A DNA stretch of 64,000 bases from contig CP136061.1 in NCBI GenBank assembly GCA_032622095.1, forward strand, positions 4,520,505 through 4,584,504, read 5' to 3'. The translations under genes and the position numbers were made by a program. This DNA is from Siphonodentalium dalli (lineage: Eukaryota > Mollusca > Scaphopoda > Gadilida > Siphonodentaliidae). Within the stretch, counting starts at the first letter, position 1. Every line of letters begins with the position of its first letter. The notes beneath the pieces were generated by a model. That model saw nothing but the letters and a program-made list of their open reading frames with translations. It was not told where the DNA came from and ran no database searches. This document shows, piece after piece, positions 47,489 to 59,100 of this stretch.

Positions 47489-49330
47489 TGTGTACATGTA
47501 CATATGTACATGTAATAAGTAATAATTTAGAAATAACAGTTACCAAATTATGAAAGTTTCCTCAATAATATCCTAATAGTATACATGTAGAATAATGATC
47601 ATATTAAGAATGCGTTATTTTCCGCAAAACACTTTGTGTGAGCGGAGCGTTTGTATATATACAGCATGTAAATAGTGAGCGATAAGCAAAACACTGTGGT
47701 GATTGATTAGGTTGAGAGTGATTCATGGTGACCCATTCAACACCAAAATCGGAGATTTAGCTTATTAAATGGCTATACCGGTAATGCGGTATGTTGTAAA
47801 TAAGTTCATGATTCCACTGGATTGTAGGGGCTATGAATCATTGCTGCCGTATCGTAGCGAACATTTGATATAACCCTTTCTTTACTAAATGGATTCTCCC
47901 ACCAAGTAAAACAGAATTTATTTGAATGATCTATTATTCATTCAGAGGGGTGTTCAGGAAATGCAAGCAGATGACAACAGACTAACAGATAATACATACA
48001 TGTACATGTGTAGAAGGATATCTATTAATTGGTTGGAAATGTTCAGAAAAGTTCAACAAACGATTTTATCTGAACACTTCCCACAACATCTACTTGTCAA
48101 TAAGCATTTAGTAAATGAAGGGTTAATATATGATTCTCAATAGAACTAGAGGTGGGCGGTCCCCAAGTCTGAATTTAGTGTGGCTGACATTTGCGGAATG
48201 AGGTCCCCAGAGGGCTAGCATCACCAAATTCACCCTCTGGGAACCTCATTCAGCTTAGGCCTCTCTGTATGGGAGGCATTGGGTCAGATTCCACAGTTGA
48301 AGTTGGTGATGTTCAGCCATTAATTACTTTGATTATGCGATTTAACTTGGATGAAATTAAATTTTAATTGGAAATACCCATGATCAATGTGTTGGTGAAC
48401 TGCTTGGTGAACTTCCAAGCACCGTACATCTATAAAATGGCTTTGTTGATGTCAAATGATCCAATATTCCCAAAACTCAATAAATTGTGACCTACAAAAC
48501 TTGAAAATATAAGGGTACATGTAACATAACTTGCTGAATGCTGATATAAGCCCAAGTTGCCAGGAAATGATATGGGGGCCATTGGTTCATTTCTTTCACC
48601 TTTCATATGCTTCAGAACAACCAGACAGCCCCCATTTTAGGTTTACTTTAAAAAGTACCCCCAATAGTCACAAGGGGGTACCCCCCCCCTCGCTCAAACC
48701 TATCACCTCTGTCCCCCAAAATGTCCCCAAATTAGCCTAATCTAAAGGCGTGAAATAACGGTGGTATTTCTAAAAAAAATTCATATACATGTATATGCAG
48801 TGGGGGTCTACTCGGTGTTGAGTGTTTTGTTTATCGCATACTCTTTACATACATGTAGATGTACTGTTTGCTTACATACAATGTAACACAAAGTACTAAC
48901 ATAACAACATGCTGAAATTAATGTGATACATGTATTTATGATTGGTATAAGAACAAGGTTTGTTTATAATATTAATTATGTTTATGGCGGTTTTAACGGA
49001 TGTGACTGTTTTAACAGCTATACCCAGCGCCAACACTTACCCAATCTTTAAAAAGATCCTCATGGACATATATCATAATTTTCTTCAACGTCTGGTGTGA
49101 CAACCCGCTAATACCTGTAGGGCTGTAGACCGTGTATCATAACCTAACGGCATGTATCGTAACTCCACCGCAGTGACCCTTTCCATACTGCTTTCATTGC
49201 CAATTCATTTGATTAAAAGCGACACATCACATATTCATTATTAGCTCAACGACGTCCATGTGTGCGTGTGTGTGTCCGTCAACAATGTCCTTTGGCGCGG
49301 GCTACAGGTCGTACCTTTGGTCTGATCTTT
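47489..49330. other. Unique region with one hairpin
   Basis: 48197-48250 is an imperfect hairpin (aatgaggtccccagaggg against its complement). The 69- and 73-codon frames at 47922 and 48531 have no family signature. No gene is called. Confidence 0.45.
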
Positions 49331-51030
49331 ATCAAATTTGTCATGAATGTTCACATTGACATGTAGATGGGAACATGTCATTTTGGGTCATTGGCCAAAA
49401 AACATGGCGGCTGACAGCCATCTTGGATTTCAAAATTAAATCGATTGGCGCGGTCTACATGTCTTACTGTTTGTCTGATCATCATGAAATTTATCATGGA
49501 TGTTAACGAGTCATTTTGTGGTTGTTCGACCAAAAAACATGGCTGCCAGCAGCCATCTTTGATTTTACTCTTTGCATGACTAAATCCTTTGGCGCGGGTT
49601 ACAGGTCGTAGCTTTGGTAGGATCTTCATGAAATTTGTCATGGATGTTAACAATGACATGTAGATTGGAAAGAATCCTTTTGGGGTCATTCAGCCAAAAA
49701 TCATGGCCGCCAGCAGCCATCTTGGATTTCACTCTTTGCATGACTAAATCCTTTGGCACAGGCTACAGGTCGTACCTTTGGTCAGATCATTATGAAATTT
49801 GTCATGAATGTTGACATTGACATGTAGATGGGAACGAGTCATTTTGGGGTCATTCGGCCAACAAACATGGCCGCTGGCAGCCATCTTGGATTTCAAAATT
49901 AAATCGATTCGCGTGGTCTACAGGTCATACTGTTCGTCTGATTATCATGAAATTTGTCATGGATGTTAATAATGACAGGCAGATGGGAAAGAGCCATTTT
50001 GGGGTCGTTCGGCCAAAAAACATGGCCGCCAGCAGCCATCTTGGATTTTACTGTTTGCATGACTAAATCCTCTGGCGCGGGCTACAGGTCGTAGCTTTGG
50101 TCGGATATTCATGAAATTTGTCATTGGTGTTAACAATGGCATGTAGATTGGAACGAGCTGTTTTGTGGTCATTCGGCCAAAATACATCTTGGATTTTACT
50201 CTTTGCTTGACTAAATCCTTCAGCACAGGCTCTAGGTTGTACATTTGGTCATATCACATTATGATATTTGTCATCGCTATTGACATGTAGATGACATTGA
50301 CATGTAGATGTGAACGAGTCATTTTGGGGTAGTTTGACCAAAAAACATGGCCACCAGCAGCCATCTTGGATTTTACTCTTTGCATGACCAAATCCTTTGG
50401 CACAGGCTACAGGTCCTTACTTTGGATCATTATGAAATTTGTCATGAATGTTGATGTTGACATGTGGATGGGAGTGAGTCGTTTTGGGGTCATTTGGCCA
50501 GAAAACATGGCCGGCAGCGGTCATCTTGGATTTCAAAATTCAATCCATTAGCACGGGCCACAGGTCGTATCTTTTGTCGGATCATTATTAAATTATCATG
50601 GACGTTAAAATGGACATGTAGATGGGAAATGAGTAATTTTGGGGTTGTTCGGCCAAAAACATGGCCGCCAGCAGCCATCTTGGATTATACTCTTTGCATG
50701 ACTAAATTCTTTGTCAAGGGCTACAAGTCGAATCTTTGGTCCAATCATCATGAGATTTGTAATGGATGTTAACAATTACATGTAGATGGGAAAAGGTTCA
50801 TTTTGAATTCAACCAAGAAACCTGGTCGCCAGCAGCCATCTTGTATTTTACTCTTTACACGACTAAATCCTTTGACACGGGCTACAGGTCGTATCTTTTG
50901 TCCGATCATCATGAAATTTGTGAAGGATATTAACAATGACATGTAAATAGGAAGGAGTCTTTTTTGTGTCATTTGGCAAAAAAACGATGGCTGTCGCGGC
51001 CATCTTGGATTTTAATCTTTGCTTAACTAG
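49330..51030 (+). repeat. ~160-bp minisatellite with GCCATCTTGGAT motif (11 units)
   Basis: The word agcagccatcttggatttta and relatives occur at about 49417, 49552, 49715, 49880, 50035, 50187, 50360, 50518, 50674, 50835 and 51000. Each is followed by tttgcatgactaaatccttt and ggctacaggtcgtacctttg. Monomers are diverged, so the array is old. Open frames on both strands follow the repeat. Confidence 0.9.
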
Positions 51031-51720
51031 GCCTTTCAACTTTCCACATTCCTAATCGCTCCATTAACTGTAACACATGAAATTATTCCCTTTCCTCATT
51101 GAGCTACAGTGTCATTGACACTTTCATAATTACATTTCAGTCAATTCACATTTTCAGCTGCATATACATGTATACCGGTATGTGAACCAATTTCATCATT
51201 ACAGAAATTGCAAATTCATCGTTGATTCCATCATCTCAACATTTCATTAAAGTGAGACTTTATGTTCACACATCGATTCATTCAGGCAACATTTTTTTTC
51301 CATTTCTACACTGGTCATTGCATTGATCGTCTTAAATGGGGATAATCTATAATTATATATGTATATCATTTTTAACTATTAAAGTAACATTTCTCTTCCT
51401 CCCAATCGATATTGCATTAAAATGACGCTTCATATTCATTACACTTCATTCAATAATTTCTGTTTCTACATCACTTATTGCATTGATTGCCTTCAGGTAA
51501 GGTAAGCTATGTCCGACTCAAATATTAAAGTGACGCATCATATTCACTACACTTTATTCAATAATTTCTTTTTCTACATAGTTTACACGTATTGCATTGA
51601 TTGCCTGCAGCTAAGGTAATCTATGTCCGACTCAAATAATACAAATATTAGAGGCATTCCATTTCCATCTATTAATTCTAAGGAAACTTCTGCTGTGATA
51701 AATATATATGTATATATACA
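51031..51720. other. Unique sequence with a short duplicated segment
   Basis: A segment of about 105 bp (cttcattcaataatttctgt and tattgcattgattgcct) occurs twice, near 51440 and 51550. No gene. Confidence 0.4.
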
Positions 51721-51722
51721 TA

Positions 51723-52243
51723 CAGGGTACTACATTTGCTACACCACTCGAAGAAATGTCTGTGTCATCACACTAAAATACCATGTTAGAACTTGAATTG
51801 ATATATTCGTAATCGTATATAGTCACCAATAGCCGGGTTACTACCGTAGTACCTGACAATGCCTATCTAGTGAACCATTCAAACCCAACAGGCCTGGTTG
51901 ATTTCACTGTGGGATGATGGTTCACTTCCATCCTCAGGCTACTTTTCTTTTCTGACGTGCAGGGGTAGACATGCTTGAGGCCCCACCACAGTTAAATTCG
52001 CACCAGGTTCTCAGCTATTATTATCTTATGTTCGAACTTTACTCATACGTTTGGACTGATCATAACCATGATTTCAATGCTGGGTTTGAATAGTTCACTA
52101 GATGGGCAATGTCCGTTACTACGGTAGTAACCCGGCTATTGGTGACTATATACGATTACGAATATATTAATCCAAGTTCTAGCATGGTATTTGTGTGACG
52201 ACACAGACATTTCTCCGAGTGGTGTAGCACATGCAGTACCCTG
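51723..52243. mobile_element. TA-flanked MITE, 521 bp, with ~170-bp inverted arms
   Basis: Starts cagggtactacatttgctac and ends with the near reverse complement (gtagcacatgcagtaccctg). TA is on both sides (51721-51722 and 52244-52245). Arms pair over about 170 bp, including agccgggttactaccgtagt. The unpaired centre is about 180 bp and has no gene. Probably Tc1/mariner-type and non-autonomous. Confidence 0.75.
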
Positions 52244-52327
52244 TATGGTACATCATATAATTATTGTAACGTTGAACTTAATGATCAACTTGGTGGTTGC
52301 TCCATTACGTGTCACGTACGATCATAT

Positions 52328-54594
52328 TATAAAGGTCTCTACTAACAGCATGCTGGCATACTGAATCAGATGACCTAGGACTAAACACATAATCAGAAGT
52401 GAACATTGAGGCTTATATAAAGGTCTCTAATAACAGCATGCTGACAGACTGAATCAGATGACCTAGAACTAAACATATAATCAGAAATGAACAGTGAGGC
52501 TCAAATAAAGGTCTCTAATAACAGCATGCTGGCATACTGAATCAGATGACCTACGACTAAACACATAATCAGAAGTGAACATTGAGGCTTACCCAAAGGT
52601 CTCTAATAACAGTATGCTGGCATACTGAGTCAGATGACCTACGACTAAACACATAATTAGAAGTGAACACTGAGGCTTATGTAAAGGTCTCTAAGAACAG
52701 CATACTGGCATACTGAATCAGATGACCTACGACTAAACACAAAATCAGAAGTGGACATTGAGGCTTATATAAAGGTCTCTGATAACAGTATGCTGGCATA
52801 CTGAATCAGATGACATACGACAAAACACATAATCAGAAGTGAACATTGAGGCTTATATAAAGGTCTCTAATAACAGCATTCTCGCATACTGAATCAGATG
52901 ACCTACGATTAAACATATAATAATCAGAAGTGAACAGCGAGGCTTATATAAAGGTCTCTAATAACAGCATGCTAGCATACTGAATCAGATGACCTACGAC
53001 TAAACACATAATCAGAAGTGAACATTGAGGCTTATATAAAGGTCTCTAATAACAGTAGGCTGGCATACTGAATCAGATGACCTACGACTAAACACATAAA
53101 CAGAAGTGAACACTGGGGCTTATATAAAGGTCTCTAATAACAGCATGCTGGCATACTGAATCAGATGACCTACGACTAAAACACATAATCAGACGTGAAC
53201 ATTGAGGCTTATATAAAGGTATCTAATAACAGCATGCTGGCATACTGAATCAGATGACCTCCGACTAAACACATAATCAGACGTGAACATTGAGGCTTAT
53301 ATAAAGGTATCTAATAACAGCATGCTGGCATACTGAATCAGATGACCTACGACTAAACACATACTCAGAAGTGAACAATGAGGCTTATATAAAGGTCTCT
53401 AATAAAAGCATGCTGGTATACTGAATCAGATGACATACGACTAAACACATAATCAAAAGTGAGTATTGAGGCTTATATAAAGGTCTCTAATAACAGTAGG
53501 CTGGCATACTGAATCAGATGACCAACGACTAAAACACATAATCAGAAGTGAACATTGAGGCTTATATAAAGGTATCTAATAACAGCATGCTGGCATATTG
53601 AATCAGTTGACCTACGACTAAACACATAATCAGAAGTGAACATTAAGGATTATACATGTATAACGGTCTCTAATAACAGCATACTGACATACTGAATCAG
53701 TTGACCTTTGACTAAAATACATAATCAGAAGTGAACATTGAGGCTTATATAACGGTATCTAATAACAGTATGCGGACATACTGAATCAGATGACCTACGA
53801 CTAAACACATAATCAGACGTGAACATTGAGGCTTATATAAAGGTCTCTAATAACAGCATGCTGTCAGACTGAATCAGATGACCTACGACTAAATACATGA
53901 TCACAAGTGAACATTGAGGCTTATACATGTATTACGGTCTATAACAACCGCATGCTGGAATACTGAATCAGATGACCTACGACTAAACACATAATCAGAA
54001 ATGAACAGTGAGGCTCAAATAAAGGTCTCTAATAACAGCATGCTGACATACTGAATCAGATGACTTACGACTTAACACATAATGTGAAGTGAACATTGAG
54101 GCTTATACATGTATAACGGTCTCTAACATCAGCATCTTGGCATACTGGATCAGATGACCTACGACTAAACACATAATCAGAAGTGAACATTGAGGCTTAT
54201 ATAAAGGTATATAATAACAGCACGCGGGCATACTGAATCAGATGACCTACGACTAAACACATAATTAGAAGTGAACATTGAGGCTTATATAAAGGTCTCT
54301 AATAACAGTATGCTGGCATACTGAATCAGATGACCTACGACTAAACACATAATCAGAAGTGAACATTGAGGCTTATATAAAGGTCTCTAATAACAGCATG
54401 CTGACAGACTGAATCAGATGACATACGACTAAAAACATAATCACAAGTGAACATTGAGGCTTATACATGTATAACGGTCTCTAACAACAGCATGCTGGCA
54501 TACTGTATCAGATGATCTACGACTAAACACATAATCAGAAGTGAACATTGAGGCCTGTATAAAGGTATCTAATAACAGCACGCTGGCATACTGA
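52328..54594 (+). repeat. 88-bp satellite, block 4 (about 26 monomers)
   Basis: Same family and orientation. Several monomers carry the ACATGT hinge insertion (about 53652, 53932, 54111 and 54469). The last monomer is cut after catactgaatc, at the junction with the retroelement. Confidence 0.93.
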
Positions 54595-55001
54595 ATCCGG
54601 TCCGAATCGACATCTCACGACATACCATCCGGTTACAACTACAGTGTACTGTGCAAAATAAATATTCGGGTCAATCTCTAGATACATGGTCATATTGGCA
54701 TAGCTTCCCGGCTTATTTTAGTGATTTCCCAAAACTCATAATAAATTCTGTTGTTGCTGCAATTCCGCTTAAATTTCCTCGCAAATCGCCAGAATCGTGC
54801 CGATCAGCACTTATAAAGTTAGTAGCCCGACACGGCGTTTACAAAACTCCGCGTGAGCTTGGACATCCATATCAAAGGAAATCATCCCACACGAAACCAA
54901 CAACAAGTGACTAAGCAAATTAATTAAACTTCATGGAATCACCGCCACCCGAATAAGTGGAATATTCAAACCAAGATAGTTTATTTAGTCGCAGTTTTAC
55001 C
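54595..55001 (+). other. Leader / possible partial LTR of the Gypsy element
   Basis: About 400 bp between the satellite and gag. It contains AATAAA at about 54657, which could be an LTR polyadenylation signal. An 87-codon frame (54651-54914) starts with GTG and has no recognisable domain; I leave it uncalled. Confidence 0.4.
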
Positions 55002-56138
55002 ATGGAACGAGAACGACACCTCCACGCGGCCAGTAATGCAAACATGCACGACATTAATATACCAAATCCCTCCTTTCAAATGCCGAGCGCACAAGACACA
55101 CAGAATACCCTCATATCTCAATTAACGCGAGAAATAGGTCAATTTAACGTGACAATGCGTGAGACTTCTGCCGCCACACATTCACAGGCCACAGTATCTG
55201 CCATTATAGGTATGAACGCAATGGTTACATCATTTGATGGCAAACCATCAGAATTTTTAAATTGGATGCACGAAATTGAAAAATATTCTTCGACACTTGG
55301 GGCAGAGGATGAAACAATAATTAAAATAGCCGCCCAGACAAGTCGTTCATCTGTTTCCGAATTCGTGCAACGATACATCAATGACAATACGGTTAACGGC
55401 ACACTAACGGTCACATGGCCTGATTTGAAAGCGCAGTTGCGATCCCGTTTCAGCGCGATAAGTGACGCACCACAGGCTCTGGCCATGTTGCGATCATTAA
55501 AACAAACACACCAGGAAACACTACCTATGTTTGCAATGAGAATTAGATCACTCGCAAACACTGCTTTTATTGATGAAATAAATACACAGGCGGTACAAAC
55601 ACAATTGGTAACATTTTTTGCGGATGGCATACGCGATGACCATATCAAATACACTTTAATTAAAGATGACCCAACGTCGCTCGACCGTGCCAACGAGATA
55701 GCAATGAAACAAATGAACATTAAACAGAGGTTCAAACTTCGCTATGGTGATAGAACATCGAGATCAAATGAACAACACCAAATACACGACTCCTTCCCAC
55801 AACCCATGGAGGTTGACCATTTTAGGCGACGTCCCATACTATGGAAACCGCGCAATAATATATCCGATAGCTCTGCAACTAACAAACCAGTGCACCGTGC
55901 AAATCATCTCTCAAACCCACCATTCCGAATGCCACCAAGATTTCAAAACACTAACTTTAATAGACAAAACAATGACATCCGCCAGGATCGGATAAACAAT
56001 ATAGACTACAACTCAAACCGGCCAAACTTCCCAAATCAAAGGAAACGCCAGTTCTGCACACTATGTAAGATGAACAACCACGATATACAAAATTGCCGAA
56101 GACGGATCGCCAATAACAAACAATATTTAAACAGGTAA
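55002..56138 (+). CDS. gag: Gag polyprotein (378 aa)
   Basis: Structural protein that assembles the particle and packages the RNA. I chose ATG 55002 (accATGgaa, good context); the same frame is open upstream to 54957 but without another ATG. The N-terminal 70 residues are polar. The middle is a Ty3-type capsid region: the FDGKPSEFLNWMHEIEKY block begins about residue 77, followed by WPDLKAQLRSRF and FADGIRDDHIKYTL. The C-terminus is basic and Asn/Arg-rich and ends with one CCHC zinc knuckle (C-x2-C-x4-H-x4-C, residues 352-365, CTLCKMNNHDIQNC) for RNA binding. The stop lies within a -1 frameshift signal, so part of the product should continue into Pol. Confidence 0.9.
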   Translation: MERERHLHAASNANMHDINIPNPSFQMPSAQDTQNTLISQLTREIGQFNVTMRETSAATHSQATVSAIIGMNAMVTSFDGKPSEFLNWMHEIEKYSSTLGAEDETIIKIAAQTSRSSVSEFVQRYINDNTVNGTLTVTWPDLKAQLRSRFSAISDAPQALAMLRSLKQTHQETLPMFAMRIRSLANTAFIDEINTQAVQTQLVTFFADGIRDDHIKYTLIKDDPTSLDRANEIAMKQMNIKQRFKLRYGDRTSRSNEQHQIHDSFPQPMEVDHFRRRPILWKPRNNISDSSATNKPVHRANHLSNPPFRMPPRFQNTNFNRQNNDIRQDRINNIDYNSNRPNFPNQRKRQFCTLCKMNNHDIQNCRRRIANNKQYLNR

Positions 56139-56170
56139 GAATGTCTTTGAAGAAGCCGCAAGGACATTCT
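56126..56170 (+). promoter_or_regulatory. Programmed -1 ribosomal frameshift signal, gag to pol
   Basis: TTTAAAC at 56126-56132 is a canonical slippery heptamer and sits in the right register (T TTA AAC in the gag frame), two codons before the gag stop. After a 5-nt spacer a 12-bp stem follows, 56138-56149 with 56159-56170 (one G-U pair), with a 9-nt loop. Shifting back by one base leads directly into the pol frame, which is open across this point. All three standard parts are present at standard spacing. Confidence 0.85.
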
Positions 56171-59100
56171 ATAAATCATAATCGTCATCATCATAATACA
56201 TCACATCAGAGCGCGATATATCAAACCAAAACCGTCTTCAAGACACCCTCAAAATTTACGACCATAAATAGATTTGCACCTAATTACCCAAAGCAAAATA
56301 GTTACGCAACTAAGCCAGCGACTGGTACCCTAGACACCAGAGCAGCACGTGTTACTATAAAAGAACAGAGACATCGTTCAGACCAGGCCAATAAATTGAA
56401 ACCTAATACATCTTATCATGCTGATACGAACACGAACAAACACGTGCATTCTCCAATTATAAATATAAATTCCGCTGGTCACGTTAGAACAGATATGAAT
56501 AAACGATTACATAAGATCGTTCCCAAACAAAAGGACATTCATAGTGAAGTAAACACTAAAACTCGAAACCAACGACAAGCTAATCGAATTGCAACGGTTT
56601 ACCAAAATAATAATAATAATGAGCCGAGTAAAAACTGTCAAAGTATAAATAACCAGTCTGAACAGATGCAATTGCATACATTACCTAAACTCAAATACCA
56701 TGCAGAGATTGCACAAGGACTGCAACAGCAAACGCCTTGTTCAACAATTATTAAAATTGGTAACCAACGCATTAGGGCATTACTTGACTCTGGTGCAAGT
56801 ACAAGTTGCTTAAAATATGACGTATATCGATCCCTTCCAAATAAGCCCCCGTTAATAAAAGAAAAAATAATTCTGACCTCAGCAACAGGCCAAAATATGC
56901 AAGTAAACGGCAGTATACATTTGCCCTTCAAAATTGGATCAATGTCATTAGTACATAAATTCTTTATATTACCCAACCTAGCAAGATCAGCGATATTTGG
57001 TCGCAATTTTTTAACAGACAAACATGTAAGACTCTATTTCGATTTGAATGCATTTAGAGTAGGCAACAAAACATTTCCCATGTTACAGGATTTACATATA
57101 GCATCATTGCTACGTTCGCGGCAAGATATCAAATTACCACCCCATTCATGTGCATTGGTGAACACAAAAATAATTGGTACACCAGACATGTATGAGACAC
57201 CATATCTTGGAGTAAGTCACGCCGATATCGGCATATTTAAGGATGAACCTAATGTGTCCATTATGGACGGGATAGTGTCTGCATCAAAACGAGATATACC
57301 GGTCATGATCATGAATAATTCAGACTCGTATATGTCTATATTTAAAGGTAATATAGTTGCGAAAACACATGGCCTAAGTTCAGACCAGATCTGTCAAACA
57401 AAGGCTAAGGTACCCACCACAAATAAAATGAATGATTCTCAAGAAGTATTTAGTATAGAAAATCAAACAAAAATATCTAAGGCTGGCCAGAAACCTTTCA
57501 AATGGGACGATATATGTGCCCCCGACTACCACAAAATTGAACTACTTGAACTGATCTCCCAATATCAAGATGTGTTTACAAACGATCCAAATAAGGTAGG
57601 ATTTTGCGATAAAATAGTCATGCGTGTTGATACCAAACCAGATGCAGAACCTATCTTTTGTCGTGCTTATCCTACTCCATTACATAGACGCGAACACATG
57701 GAAAAAGCACTTCAAAAATTATTAGACGCTGGTATTATAAAGAAAACTACAAACGCGAGTTGGTCATTTCCTGCCTTATTGATCCGTAAGGGAATCGTAG
57801 ATCCTAATGGAAATCAAAATTATAGACTATGTATAGACCTGAGAAAGCTAAATAAAATCACCGTCCCATTACGATGGTACCTCCCCTCTTTTACCGAAGT
57901 TTCCAGCCGCCTCCAAAAATCCAAAGTTTTTTCCACAATCGACATTAGCCAAGCTTATCATGTTATCGGTGTTCTCAAAGAACATCAAGAAAAGTTAACT
58001 ATGAACACAGATTTTGGATTGTTTTCTTTCACAAGGGCCCCATTTGGCTATTGCAACTCGAGCGTGACGTTTTTGACATTAATCCATAAAGCATTGGAAG
58101 GGTTAAGTTTTGTTGACAGCTTCGTCGACGATTTAATTTGTCACAGCGAAACGGAGGCCCTCCATAAACAGCACCTCAAAATAGTATTTGAACGACTCAG
58201 AGAGTATGGATTAGTAGCACGATTAACAAAGTCCCAATTTTATATGAAAGAAGTAAAATTTTTAGGGCATATCGTATCACAAAATGGAACCCGCCCAGAT
58301 CCCGCCAAAGTTAAAGCCATACAAGATGTGCCAGCCCCAACATCAGTGAAAGAAGTCCGTAGAGTATTAGGGATTTTTAATTTTTATCGGAACTATTGTA
58401 AAGATTTCTCCGACACTGCTGCATCATTAATTAAATTAACTGCTCGTTACGCAAAATTTGCATGGTCCGAAGAATGTCAAAATGCTTTTGATACACTAAA
58501 ACAAAATTTGCTTAAAGTACCTACTCTGGCCTACCCTGATAGGAACAGGAAAATGATCTTATATTGCGATGCATCAATGCATTCAGTGGGGGGATCATTA
58601 GTCCAGCCATACCCAGAAAACAAATTAGAAACTGATATCAAAACCCCGGAATTTCCAATTTGCTTTGTTAGCAAAAAGTTGAATCACTCTCAACGAAATT
58701 ACAGTACTACAGAGCGCGAAGCACTCGCCATATATGTATGTCTAAAGAAACTCAATTTCTATCTAGAAGGATCGGACGTAGAATTACGAACAGATCATTT
58801 ACCCCTAGTTTCTATGTTTCAAAATACTCAGATGGATAATAAACGTATTCAAAAATGGTTTATTGAAATTTCCGCATACAATCCAAAACTTACTTATATA
58901 CAAGGGTTTGAAAATATCGCCGCTGACTTTTGTTCCCGGGTGGACCCGACAAACCAACAGAGTATGTCAGAGTGTTCAATGGAGAGCGAAGAGAAAACGC
59001 CATATGACATAGCGATCAATGACGGATCACTAAACATATTAGATTCACAGAAAATAAAAAATTACGTCAAGACAATAGGTAAACAAAAAGTGCATACGTT

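Noticed and set aside
54930..54965. A primer-binding site just before gag (tggaatcaccgccaccc)
   Set aside because: It starts with TGG after CA but does not match the T-arm pattern of tRNA 3' ends, and no LTR end can be confirmed.
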